A stretch of 34,460 bases of DNA from Rhizobium grahamii CCGE 502 (GTDB taxonomy: Bacteria; Pseudomonadota; Alphaproteobacteria; Rhizobiales; Rhizobiaceae): assembly GCF_000298315.2 (NCBI RefSeq), contig NZ_AEYE02000019.1, positions 1 through 34,460 on the forward strand. The letters run 5' to 3'. The translations under genes and the position numbers were made by a program. Shown piece by piece: positions 26,674 to 34,120 of the stretch; the first letter of the stretch is position 1, and each line of letters opens with the position of its first letter. Under the pieces are notes generated by a model, which was not told where the DNA came from, did not search any database, and saw nothing but the letters and a program-made list of their open reading frames with translations.

Positions 26674-27384
26674 TCAAAACCGGCGGCTTAGGATCTTCGA
26701 CTTGATCTCTTGAAATTCGGCGTCAGATATTACGCCCGAGGCCAGAAGAGACCTTGCGCTGTTGATCTCATTTGCAATCGCGTCCGCTGGGGACACGTCC
26801 GAGGAGCCCCCGGCGGCTTTAAACAGGCCCCCCAAGTTGATGCCAGCAATCGAGCGGTTTTCTTCCATGCCGCGGATGCGCCGTTTCTCTTCCCAAGCTT
26901 GCTCTTGAGTTTGAGAAAATTTGTAGATCTTCGCCGCGTCATCGGGGTTCCCGCCGCCAACTCCGAGGTTGCCGCCGGCAAGCTCCAGGAACGTGAAGGA
27001 CAGCGCGGTCCCGAAGATTGCTGGAAAAATGTTCTCGTCCATCTGAGCGTTACCTAGGTCTTTCCACTGCCGATCTGTCATCCGATAGCCGCCCAGAATT
27101 TTTCTGCGGACTGAAATCATCCGGCTGGTGGTTATCACGAGCGATATACGGCGTCTGAAGAGCGCCATTGCGCGGTACTCGATGATACTCGCTACGATGG
27201 CTTCCTCCGGCACCAGCATCGCTTCAATCTTCGTTTTGACTTTGGCTTCACGCTTCGAAGCGCCAACGAAGACCAAGATGAAGTAGAGCGGAATGAGGAG
27301 GCCAGTTATAAATGAGGTGACAGCCAGAATGAGCAAGGCAAAGAGCATAACGACTAGAAGAAAGATATTTAGAAGACCGCGCAT
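26674..27384 (-). CDS. Membrane protein with PH-like and SHOCT domains
   Basis: A 236-residue protein. Two N-terminal membrane helices (about residues 4-22 and 26-42) are followed by a cytosolic beta-rich domain (VASIIEYRAMALFRRRISLV, ITTSRMISVRRKILGGYR) resembling bacterial PH-like domains. A glycine-rich linker leads to a C-terminal SHOCT motif (IANEINSARSLLASGVISDA then EFQEIKSKIL), a short domain thought to mediate oligomerisation. The ATG at 27384 lies right at the first membrane helix and follows GAGAG; the longer frame from 27447 adds unrelated sequence. Function unknown. It is one of the few intact genes in the decayed right half. Confidence 0.75.
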   Translation of the reverse strand: MRGLLNIFLLVVMLFALLILAVTSFITGLLIPLYFILVFVGASKREAKVKTKIEAMLVPEEAIVASIIEYRAMALFRRRISLVITTSRMISVRRKILGGYRMTDRQWKDLGNAQMDENIFPAIFGTALSFTFLELAGGNLGVGGGNPDDAAKIYKFSQTQEQAWEEKRRIRGMEENRSIAGINLGGLFKAAGGSSDVSPADAIANEINSARSLLASGVISDAEFQEIKSKILSRRF

Positions 27385-27413
27385 TTCACTCTCAAAATTC
27401 CGAATCAAATCAC

Positions 27414-27584
27414 TTATGCAATTGCTATGGCAGCACGAAAAGAGCAATGCCCATTAGCACGGCACTCTAGGTTGGTGCTGCTGAAGGGCTCGTCGGTGAT
27501 GTCGATATCATAGGCGATGGACGCGATGTTGCCGCTGAGCGTGCCGTCTTCGTTCAGGCGGATGAATTTTGCGAGTTCGGTCAT
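27414..27584 (-). CDS. Short DUF736-like protein, probably truncated
   Basis: A 56-residue frame starts at an ATG with GGAG upstream. MTELAKFIRLNEDGTLSGNI then ASIAYDIDIT resembles the first strands of DUF736, a small protein of plasmid modules in Rhizobiales that normally runs to about 100 residues. Here it ends after a run of unrelated residues, so a frameshift or 3' truncation is likely. Its position next to NYN and DUF932 pieces fits that module. The assignment is tentative. Confidence 0.4.
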   Translation of the reverse strand: MTELAKFIRLNEDGTLSGNIASIAYDIDITDEPFSSTNLECRANGHCSFRAAIAIA

Positions 27585-27650
27585 CGTCTGTCTCCGTTGG
27601 TTTCCGTTGCCACCCCGAAGGGCAAGCCCCCTCGGGCGAAGCCTTCCCGG

Positions 27651-27690
27651 TCTTTCCGGGGGAATGGCCTCTGACATTCCCCTGGAAAGA
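27651..27690. other. Strong 16-base-pair stem-loop in a leader region
   Basis: TCTTTCCGGGGGAATG (27651-27666) pairs with 27675-27690 over 16 bases with one G-T pair and an eight-base loop. There is no T-run on either side, so it is not a simple terminator. On the minus strand it lies about 67 bases before the DUF736-like start and could be a leader structure. Smaller GC hairpins flank it. Confidence 0.6.
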
Positions 27691-27855
27691 GGGGGGAGGG
27701 CGAAAGCCCGCCCCACGGCGGCGGGCAGAACTGTCAAGTGGCGTGGCGCGGAAGGCGGGCGATCTTCACGGGTCCGCTTGCGGACTGGCGCGGAAGATGG
27801 ACCGGCTTCACGGGCCGCTTGACCGGCCTGGCCAGCGATGTCAGGGGCGGAAACG

Positions 27856-27997
27856 AACAAGGCGGGCCGGAACGGGCCTCGATCCGGATGCAGAAGCAGC
27901 CGCTGGACAAGCGATCGTTACCGGAACCGGTGAGACGGCTGAAGGCTGGCTCCGTGCCAGCGGCATAGAGCGCGGCCGACCGACCGGGCGGTGGCCG
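27856..27997 (+). repeat. Diverged direct repeat, copy A
   Basis: About 140 bases repeated at 29659-29802 in the same orientation. Shared words include GGGCCGGAACGGGCCTCG, CAGCCGCTGGACAAGCGATC with GTTACCGG, GAAGGCTGGCT and GGCATAGAGCGCGGCCGACC. The copies differ by scattered substitutions and small indels. The two copies bracket the NYN and DUF932 remnants. Confidence 0.85.
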
Positions 27998-28206
27998 TAT
28001 CCTAATTCACACATTGCGGGAGGCCCATGTGATGCCATTGCGGTTTTGTCGGGACGTGCCTATTTTAGGTCAATTCAAGGCGAAGCAGCCGGTTTCAACG
28101 CGTGCGCGGCCGTCAGTGTCGTTGACGAGAGAACCATGCGCCACTATGTTGAGAGCTAACAACCAACCCAGCATCCTGAGAGACATGGGCTCCGGGCGGT
28201 TGGGGT

Positions 28207-28233
28207 AAAAAGCCGGCGCAAGCCGGTTTTTTT
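28207..28233 (+). terminator. Strong Rho-independent terminator
   Basis: A CCGGC/GCCGG stem with a GCAA loop is flanked by five A and seven T, giving about 11 base pairs and a T-run on both strands. It lies just before the NYN remnant. The transcript it ends on the plus strand is unclear, because no gene is supported between 27.7 and 28.2 kb. Confidence 0.7.
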
Positions 28234-28250
28234 ATGTCTTGGGGGCATGC

Positions 28251-29233
28251 GTGCCAGCGTTACGAACCCGCGTCTACATCGACCGTTACAATCTTTATTA
28301 TGGTTGCCTTCGCAAGACCGCATTCAAATGGCTCGACGTTCTGACTCTGTTCGAAACTCAAATTTTGCCACGATCCTCTCCCGGCCTACACCGGACGCCG
28401 AGCCGGCAACGATGCCCTTGCATGAGGACTGCGCGATCAAGTATTTCACCGCCAAAATCATCGAAAGTGCTGCCAAGGGCGAGGATTCGGTCTCTTCGCA
28501 GGCCTAATATCACAACGCCCTGACGACGCATTGCGGTGGCAGGCTCTCCTTCGTGATGGGCCATTACTCCCTTTACAAGGCCAACCACCATATCGTTCCG
28601 GCCGACGATCCGAAGCGTTGGCCGCGCGACTGCGACAAGATCCACGTCTGGAAGCTCGAGGAAAAGCAGTCGGATGTCAATCTGGCGCTTCATCTCTACG
28701 ACGACGCGCTGAGCGGCGAGGTGGACCAGGTGGTGCTCGTCACCAATGATACCGACCTCACCCCGGCGCTGGAGATGCTGAAGGCCCGCTGCCCGAACAT
28801 CATCCGTGGCCTGGTGATACCGACGCGCAAGGTCGGTGCGGGCGGGGACCTGGAACGCGAGGCAAACGTGTCTCTGGCAAATCTTGCGCATTGGTCAGGC
28901 GGCATATCTCGGAGGATGAACTGCGAGCATCGCAATTGCCGGATGTCGTCCGCGGGCGCCGGCGGGCCAGCGTCAAGCCGCATTCATGGTATGCGAAGCC
29001 GCATTATCTCGCAAAGATGCTGGAAATGGCCGGCCCGGTGCTGCGCACCGAACGCGAAGTCATGAAATGGGCGCGCAGGGAGAACGCGTATCTCGGTGGC
29101 CGGCGGCCGGCGGCCGATCGATCTGATCGAGACGGATGCCGGCGCTGTCGAGGTATTCGACTATATCGAAGGCTACAGTCGTGACCAGCTCGACAAGGCC
29201 GGCGATCAGGAGGATTTGTCTTCAAAATCCTGA
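28251..29233 (+). pseudogene. Broken NYN-domain (PIN-like nuclease) gene
   Basis: Pieces in three frames make one NYN-domain protein. RTRVYIDRYNLYYGCLRKTA then FKWLDVLTLF is followed, after a shift at about 28369, by CAIKYFTAKIIESAAKGEDS and VSSQA. A TAA at 28505-28507 replaces the expected glutamine. The frame then continues with YHNALTTHC, KLEEKQSDVNLALHLYDDAL, VVLVTNDTDLTPALEML and onward. Another shift at about 28893 leads to RRHISEDELRASQLPDVV and KWARRENAYLGG, and one more near 29110 to LIETDAGAVEVFDYIEGYSR. The usual I-D-G-Y-N motif has become I-D-R-Y-N, and the expected start ATG reads TTA. The family are putative RNA-cleaving or RNA-binding proteins; this copy is dead. Confidence 0.75.
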
Positions 29234-29299
29234 TTTGACGGGTGGGACGGGAGCATGAGGGATGGGGCTTTGGGGCATCCCTCGTCCTGGCCCGCAACG

Positions 29300-29652
29300 C
29301 TCGATGCGGTAAGGGACAGGCAAACGGCAAATCGGCGGGCCGGCTCACCACCTTGCAAATCGGTATCCTGATCGATGCCGTTGACGGCGCGGGACTTCAC
29401 ACGGCGCGGCCTGCCGACGTCGTCGCGGCCAACACCGCGCAACCCGCCCTTGATGGCGTTTTCCTGAACCACATTCCAGACGGTCCAGAGATCATTGGCA
29501 CGGTCATCGTGACGGCGGGGGACGAGCAACTGCTGCGCCTTAATCGGCGTCGTGCTCTCGCCTTCGTTGTCTCCGAAGCGCAGTATATGGGCGGCGCCGG
29601 CGAGAATATCCGCCTCCTCATGGTTCAGCCGCAAGGTCGACCAGTCCTGCGG
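29300..29652 (-). pseudogene. C-terminal fragment of a DUF932 plasmid/phage protein
   Basis: On the minus strand ILRFGDNEGESTTPIKAQQL then LVPRRHDDRANDLWTVWNVV and QENAIKGGLRGVGRD match the C-terminal third of DUF932 proteins, which occur on plasmids and phages next to DUF736, ArdC-like and ParB-like genes. The upstream two thirds are missing; the fragment abuts direct-repeat copy B. A frameshift near 29350 breaks the end. The function of the family is unknown. Confidence 0.65.
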
Positions 29653-29658
29653 AGCGGC

Positions 29659-29802
29659 AACAAAGTTGGGCCGGAACGGGCCTCGACACCGGATGCGTGA
29701 GCAGCCGCTGGACAAGCGATCGTTACCGGGATCGGCGGAGACGGCCGAAGGCTGGCTACGTGCCATCGGCATAGAGCGCGGCCGACCGGTACGGGCGGTG
29801 GC
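29659..29802 (+). repeat. Diverged direct repeat, copy B
   Basis: Partner of the copy at 27856-27997. It sits directly upstream, on the minus strand, of the truncated DUF932 fragment, so a recombination or insertion here may have removed the rest of that gene. No gene is evident inside either copy. Confidence 0.85.
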
Positions 29803-29905
29803 TGCGGCCACCCCAATATCTTCTGATGGCTATAGGCCCTTGCCAAGAACCCATGTTGAGTTGCTGCGCAACGGCTCCGATCGTCGCACGCCTATGCACC
29901 TGGCT

Positions 29906-30109
29906 TTAGGCGTTCGCTCGAAAGACTGAGAAAAAATGCCGGGCGTTTCCACCCGGCAGAGTTGGGCCAGCGGCCTTGGAAAGAGGCGCCTCCGTCACCG
30001 ATTGAGCTCCAAGCGCAGTCAGCACCCGCGCCAGACAAAGTTCGATTTCGATGACGCTTTTTCCCTCGAGTAATGCGATCTCAACGAGCGTCCTGCTTGG
30101 GACACGCAC
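29906..30109 (-). CDS. Doubtful small ORF ending in a terminator
   Basis: A 67-residue frame from a GTG reads like a helical protein at first (TLVEIALLEGKSVIEIELCL) but runs on through an intrinsic terminator. Probably the tail of a degraded gene whose original stop has been lost. No domain recognised. Confidence 0.25.
   Translation of the reverse strand: MRVPSRTLVEIALLEGKSVIEIELCLARVLTALGAQSVTEAPLSKAAGPTLPGGNARHFFSVFRANA
29931..29958 (-). terminator. Rho-independent terminator, minus strand
   Basis: On the minus strand TGCCGGG pairs with CCCGGCA (29952-29958 with 29937-29943) and six T follow. It is downstream of the lysis remnants and could end the prophage late transcript. Confidence 0.7.
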
Positions 30110-30258
30110 TGAAGGCAGGCCTTTTCAAACGGTCCGTTGATGCCAAATCCCCTGCCCCTTAAAAATGCGCATGCCTTGCACTGGTTTCTTGATTGACGGA
30201 ATCAGTCCGGTCGACTATTTCGCCCCAGCCGCGCTCATATACCCAGAGGTGGCACTAG

Positions 30259-30292
30259 GAGGGTCCGGCAGCAGGCGCGCAGTCGGACCCTC
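30259..30292. other. Nine-base-pair hairpin after the Rz1-like gene
   Basis: GAGGGTCCG (30259-30267) pairs perfectly with CGGACCCTC (30284-30292), five bases past the Rz1-like stop. There is no T-run. Confidence 0.45.
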
Positions 30293-30296
30293 GCTC

Positions 30297-30502
30297 TTAC
30301 TTCCAGCAGCCTTGGGATGTGCCGAACCTATTGTGTGACGCTTCTGATCAGCGAATGGCCGATCAGTGCGAAGCATCGTCACCGTCGTCTTCAGGCTCGG
30401 CCGCAGCTTCTGGCACCCGTCGCACACACTCTGCCTGGTCGTCGACTGACAGGCCGTAAGCCTCGCAAAGAGCGGTAGGATCAGAAGTCGAAACTTCATC
30501 AT
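30297..30502 (-). pseudogene. Phage Rz1-like spanin lipoprotein, frameshifted
   Basis: MMKFRLLILPLFARLTACQS is a lipoprotein signal with the lipobox cysteine at residue 18. VCDGCQKLRPS and MLRTDRPFADQ follow, and then, in a frame one base away, ASHNRFGTSQGCWK and a stop. This ending is typical of Rz1-like proteins of rhizobial prophages. One missing G near 30345 explains the shift. Rz1 is the outer-membrane half of the spanin that disrupts the outer membrane at lysis. Confidence 0.6.
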
Positions 30503-30599
30503 TGATCTGGTTCCTTTTGCGGAGAACGCGGACTGATGTTTCGAGGGCCCCGGTGGCGGCCACCTGCTTACCCTCGTGTCGCCGATGAACAACGCGGGG

Positions 30600-31053
30600 G
30601 CGAACATCAGGGCGACCTTCTTACGCTTGGCTTGCCAGCGATACGCAAGGTCGCCGACCGTGAGGAAGCCGCTGACGATGATCAGGCCCGCCATCACGTT
30701 GCCGATCGCTGCTATAGCTCAGCGGCGAAAGCTGCTCCTGCACCTGCTGCAGCGTGGCGGCGATACCGCCGGAGCCGACACCACCGCCCCTGCTTGCATC
30801 GGACACGGCAAGTGTCGGGGCTGGCTTGGCGTTCGAAAGGAAAGCCTTCGCGTCGCCCCCAGGAGCATAGGAGACCTCCGGGCCGACCGAGCCTGTAGCC
30901 ACGCGTGCCCACCTTGCGCACCTCGTCCACACGATACATCCATCCTCTTGAGGAAGGCACGGCGGCGCTCGATGATGCGGGCAACGAAAGCATGGTTGTC
31001 GAAGCTGGCCGGAAAGGTTGTACGTGTCGACGATCGCCGGGCCTTTCGGTCAC
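30600..31053 (-). pseudogene. C-terminal remnant of a phage endolysin/membrane lysis protein
   Basis: Several frames together give DNHAF-type and R-I-I-E-R-R-R-A-F-L-K-R wording, then VDEVRKVGTRGYRLGR, EVSYAPGGDAKAFLSNAKPA, a glycine-serine linker, GIAATLQQVQEQLSPLSYSS and finally a membrane helix, VMAGLIIVSGFLTVGDLAYRW, followed by a basic tail. A muralytic enzyme with a C-terminal membrane anchor, next to an Rz1-like gene, fits a lysis cassette. At least two shifts (about 30720 and 30900) break it and the catalytic part is missing. The exact family is uncertain. Confidence 0.45.
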
Positions 31054-31270
31054 TTACGTTAGTGTGCGCATGCCGGATTGGTCCATCACGAGCGACAGGT
31101 CGGTCTCAATCGAGCGGTCGAAATGCACCTCGACGCTGACGAATTTGCTCGAGGCGGTTGGCGTGCATACAACCCCCGGCAGAACGATGGTTTCGCCCGC
31201 CGGCGGAACAAAGGCCTGCATTTGGATGATGCATCGCCTGATAGATTTTCATTTCAACGGTGTCGGCCAT
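31054..31270 (-). pseudogene. Small phage protein, frameshifted
   Basis: The ATG at 31270 opens MADTVEMKIYQAM. After a shift at about 31228 a clean frame runs QMQAFVPPAGETIVLPGVVC, TPTASSKFVSVEVHFDRSIE and TDLSLVMDQSGMRTLT to a stop at 31054. It is beta-rich and protein-like, position-consistent with a phage structural or accessory protein, but no family is recognised. Confidence 0.45.
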
Positions 31271-31286
31271 CTGATACCCGTGGCCT

Positions 31287-31487
31287 ATGGCCAATAAACC
31301 GCTGAGCGACGAAGAAGTCTATGATCTGATCCACCGGGCCCTTGCCTCGTTGCTGAACAAAACGGTGCGCACGAAGCACGCTCAGGACGTGCTCTCGATG
31401 GCCATTCGAGACCTGACCATCATCCAGACTGCGTTCCTCTCACTCTCCGAGGGCGTCAAACTCCGTCAAAGCGACCCCGAACAGTAG
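31287..31487 (+). CDS. Possible small helical protein on the plus strand
   Basis: A 66-residue frame with an amphipathic, helical composition (DEEVYDLIHRALASLLNKTV and after). No ribosome site is visible, and its end overlaps the convergent head-protein remnant by 48 bases. It is one of three small plus-strand frames lying against the prophage direction. Confidence 0.35.
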   Translation: MANKPLSDEEVYDLIHRALASLLNKTVRTKHAQDVLSMAIRDLTIIQTAFLSLSEGVKLRQSDPEQ

Positions 31488-32182
31488 CTTCGGCCTGCGC
31501 ATCAGCACCTTATCGAGGGTATCAGCATCAAGAGGCTTGCCTGCGGCGATTGCTCGCTTCACGGCTCCATCGAGACGTTTGTCTCTAGTCTTGAGAGCCA
31601 GATAGTTCTTCATCAGCGCCGGATTGCCTGATAGAAGATTGATCCGCGTGCGCTCGACGAGCTCGGTTAGGGGATCATTCAGCCCGACGACACCGCCTTC
31701 GCGCTTGCCGGTGACCTTGGAACTGCGCCCGACGAGGTCGCGAGCGATGGAGGCCGGACCAGCCCCGCGTGAATAGCCGGAGGAGGTTATCTCCCGAGCG
31801 GCTTCCAGGGTGGTGGTTGTAAGCGTCTGCTGCAGCCTCCCCGACAGGATGCGGAGCTTTGCCTCTGCTCCCTGATGCTGACATCCCACCGGAAGACGAC
31901 ACGGGCGCCCATGGGATCAAAGAGACACGGTGTGTTCTGTAACGTCAGAAGACCGCCAGCGTTGTGCGCCTGCCTGACAGCCTCAGCCAACGGACGGAAC
32001 GCGCTCGGGTCGATATGCAGGGCAGCGAGTGCCCCTTCGATGTCGCGACGCTCCAGATAGGTAACGACCTCCTTCAGCACGATCTCGCTGGTAATTTCGT
32101 CGGTCGCCTCGCGGAAGGCCCGCTCAATCTCGGGAGAGAACTTGTCGATGAGATCCGAAAGCTGCTGGCGAAGACTGGCCAT
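31440..32182 (-). pseudogene. Phage head-morphogenesis/minor capsid protein, frameshifted and truncated
   Basis: The first frame gives MASLRQQLSDLIDKFSPEIE to ARVVFRWDV. After a one-base shift at about 31890 the second gives HQGAEAKLRILSGRLQQTLT, ASIARDLVGRSSKVTGKREG, GVVGLNDPLTELVERTRINL and further to 31440. The I-A-R-D-L-V-G-R...G-x-R-x-G-G-x-x-G-L block is characteristic of SPP1 gp7/Mu gpF-type head proteins. The usual final A-R-T-E segment is missing, so the 3' end is also lost. The start overlaps the stop of the upstream small gene (TAATG). Confidence 0.6.
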
Positions 32183-32360
32183 TACTCGGTGTCAGCGCCC
32201 TTGACGACCTTCTTCGGCGCCGCCGGTTCTCCCTTTCCCTCTTCCTGGAGGATCTCGCCAATGCCGAGGGTTTCGAGCGATTCCGCTTCCGCCTGCGGGT
32301 GTCGAAGATAGCACCCGGCTTACGGGCTTTGTAGGTCTTGAGAAGTAGGACGTTTGTCAT
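32182..32360 (-). pseudogene. Small phage gene upstream of the head protein, frameshifted
   Basis: MTNVLLLKTYKARKPGAIFD opens at the ATG at 32360. After a shift near 32298 another frame continues QAEAESLETLGIGEILQEEG, then KGEPAAPKKVVKGADTE and a stop at 32182, which overlaps the next ATG. This is the form of short phage proteins that bind near the head-tail joint, but the family is not certain. Confidence 0.5.
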
Positions 32361-32438
32361 GGGGTTTCCGATCTGCATTAACTGGCGGTTCATCGAATCA
32401 CCTATAATCGGAGAATCAATGCTACGAGGAGCTGCTGG

Positions 32439-32582
32439 ATGATTTGCAAAGTGGCTGCCGTGCTCGTTCTGGCGGCAGGCGTATTGACCGCCGTGCTCGC
32501 CAGTGGGGGCGAACCTAATTACCCTTCGAAGTGGCCAGAGATACACGCGCCCAAGACCGGGCGGTTAGTTCCCAAAATCTAA
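32439..32582 (+). CDS. 47-residue protein with signal peptide, intact
   Basis: The frame starts at an ATG with a GAGGAG ribosome site seven bases upstream. It begins MICKVAAVLVLAAGVLTAVL, a hydrophobic signal peptide or membrane helix, then A-S-G-G and a polar segment EPNYPSKWPEIHAPKTGR ending in LVPKI. There is no lipobox cysteine. Signal peptidase I cleavage after A-S is plausible. It runs against the prophage direction, in a gap between broken phage genes, yet is unbroken, so it may be a moron gene or a resident small exported protein. Function unknown. Confidence 0.5.
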   Translation: MICKVAAVLVLAAGVLTAVLASGGEPNYPSKWPEIHAPKTGRLVPKI

Positions 32583-32860
32583 CGCTTTCGCGAAATTTGT
32601 GACTTGCTGGCCACGAACGCGTTTGGCAAACAATCCACCTATTGATCCTAGGTTGGATGGATTATGCGTAGCGGTGGTGGTTCGCCGGAAATATAGACTA
32701 ATGTGGCCTGGAGTGACGTAGCGGGAATCTCCCGGCTTTTGAGCTCCTACGGCGCGGAATACACCGTTTCGTCGTCGTTGACTAACCGATACCATCGATT
32801 TTCATTGCTTCTTCCGCTCGCCACGCGACAAGGACGAGTTTGCCAAAGATCTTTCTGCCC

Positions 32861-33226
32861 TCACTGGGTTGTCCTTTCTTGGACAACGAGGATGACGTTC
32901 ATCACGCCGTCATAGTTGTTCGGGTCTGCGTCGATGACGTGGTAGTCCACGCCTCCGGCGGAGACAATGTCACCGACCTTTGGCACGACAGCCAGACCAA
33001 CAGAGGAGATGGAGACCTGCCAATCGCTCACAAGGATCGTGGTCTCGTCGACGTATCGCTGGTCGTAGGTCATCGGCACCAGCATCGCCAAAGTAGCTCG
33101 TCCCTGAGCCATCGCCGCCTAGATCCGAATCGGGAGGCGTGAGGCGCTTGATGGTGCCGGCTTGGCCGTATTTCTGGATCAGGCGCTTTGCGGTCGCCTG
33201 CTTCCGGGCAAGAGCTCGTTGGTCAT
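32861..33226 (-). pseudogene. Phage head-tail joining/tail-completion protein, frameshifted twice
   Basis: Three frames give one protein. MTNELL begins at 33226 with a GAGGTGAG ribosome site. Then KQATAKRLIQKYGQAGTIKR, LTPPDSDLGG and GSGTSYFGDAGA follow after a first shift (about 33209). Last comes MTYDQRYVDETTILVSDWQV, VPKVGDIVSAGGVDYHVIDA and NYDGVMNVILVVQ after a second (about 33068). This resembles small phage neck/tail-completion proteins downstream of the connector. Both shifts look like one-base changes. Confidence 0.55.
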
Positions 33227-33291
33227 TCTCACCTCAATGGAACAATGTCAGCCCAGTACTGTTGGCCACCTTGTAAACAAAGGCGATCATC

Positions 33292-33450
33292 ATGACCGAG
33301 AAGAAACCTGACCCTGAGAGCGATGCGGCACGGACTGGCGAGGACGCTGACAAAAATCGCAGACAACTCGCGAAGAAGGCCGAGAGGGGCCTGGAAAACG
33401 CAAGGGAAGAAACTCCAAGGCCAACACCAAAACAGTCTAGACGACCATGA
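33292..33450 (+). CDS. Small hydrophilic protein, possible
   Basis: A 52-residue highly charged frame (MTEKKPDPESDAARTGEDAD then KNRRQLAKKAERGLENAREE) in the gap between two phage remnants, on the opposite strand. An AAAGGCG sequence lies upstream of the ATG. The composition is far from random, but no family is recognised. Confidence 0.4.
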   Translation: MTEKKPDPESDAARTGEDADKNRRQLAKKAERGLENAREETPRPTPKQSRRP

Positions 33451-33497
33451 CCCCCGGCAGCCACAGGCGCAGGAACGGCCACAACGTGCCCTCGTCG

Positions 33498-33925
33498 TCA
33501 CCACCGGAGTGGATATGCGACAACGTCGTCAACATCAGTGGACGTCGACGCGGCATATTCGACCTCGAGCTGCCCCACCTTCTCCCGCTTCACCGTCGAC
33601 GAGCCTGCCACCGGCGATAAGCTGCCTGGGTTGGTCAGTTCGAGGAACGCCGCCTCATAGGAGCCATTCTCGCTCGCCACAGGAATGGCGTCCGGTGGAA
33701 TAACCTCGCCGTAGTAGGTCGACGCCCCGGTACGAGGCCAAGCCCGCTCCTGAGCGAAGCCGCCAGTACGCGAGCCGCTGAATTTTGGCTCATACCGGCC
33801 CATCACCAGAGAGCAGCGCTGGCGTGCTGCGGTATCTGGGCATCGCTCGTTCCTTCCGGAACGACATAGCCGGCTGCGGTCCAGTAAGACACTGCGCAGC
33901 CGCGTTTGGTGCCATATCCAGCCAT
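33498..33925 (-). pseudogene. Phage head-tail connector (DnaT-like family), frameshifted
   Basis: The frame from about 33808 reads MGRYEPKFSGSRTGGFAQER then AWPRTGASTYYGEVIPPDAI, SYEAAFLELTNPGSLSP and VGQLEVEYAA, which match the connector family often labelled 'DnaT-like ssDNA-binding'. The N-terminal part, YWTAAGYVVPEGTSDAQI, lies in another frame starting at the ATG at 33925; the join is at about 33810-33840. Connectors of this type sit between capsid and tail in the virion. Confidence 0.6.
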
Positions 33926-33971
33926 TCTCCGGGAGGAAGGGTTGGCCCCGGCTGTTACCAGCGGGTGTTGG

Positions 33972-34108
33972 TCACTTTTTCTCGTCGGCCGCCACCTTCA
34001 GCTCGGCGTCAGACACTTCGACATCGACGGCCTGGCTCGGATCGACGAGGACCGGGCCTTCCTTGGCGTTTATGCCGCGCTGGCCTTAGAGATGTTCGCA
34101 ACTTTCAT
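33972..34108 (-). pseudogene. Small phage gene after the capsid gene, frameshifted
   Basis: The ATG at 34108 has an excellent ribosome site (AGGAGA). MKVANISKA runs into a stop, but a shift near 34083 gives QRGINAKEGPVLVDPSQAVD then VEVSDAELKVAADEKK and a stop at 33972. One missing C restores the gene. A short acidic protein between capsid and connector is usual in these phages. Confidence 0.5.
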
Positions 34109-34120
34109 CGTCGCTTCTCC

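Noticed and set aside
32565-32795. Minus-strand frame of 76 residues between the phage remnants
   Set aside because: No ribosome site, no recognisable domain, and no second frame that would complete a known phage protein.
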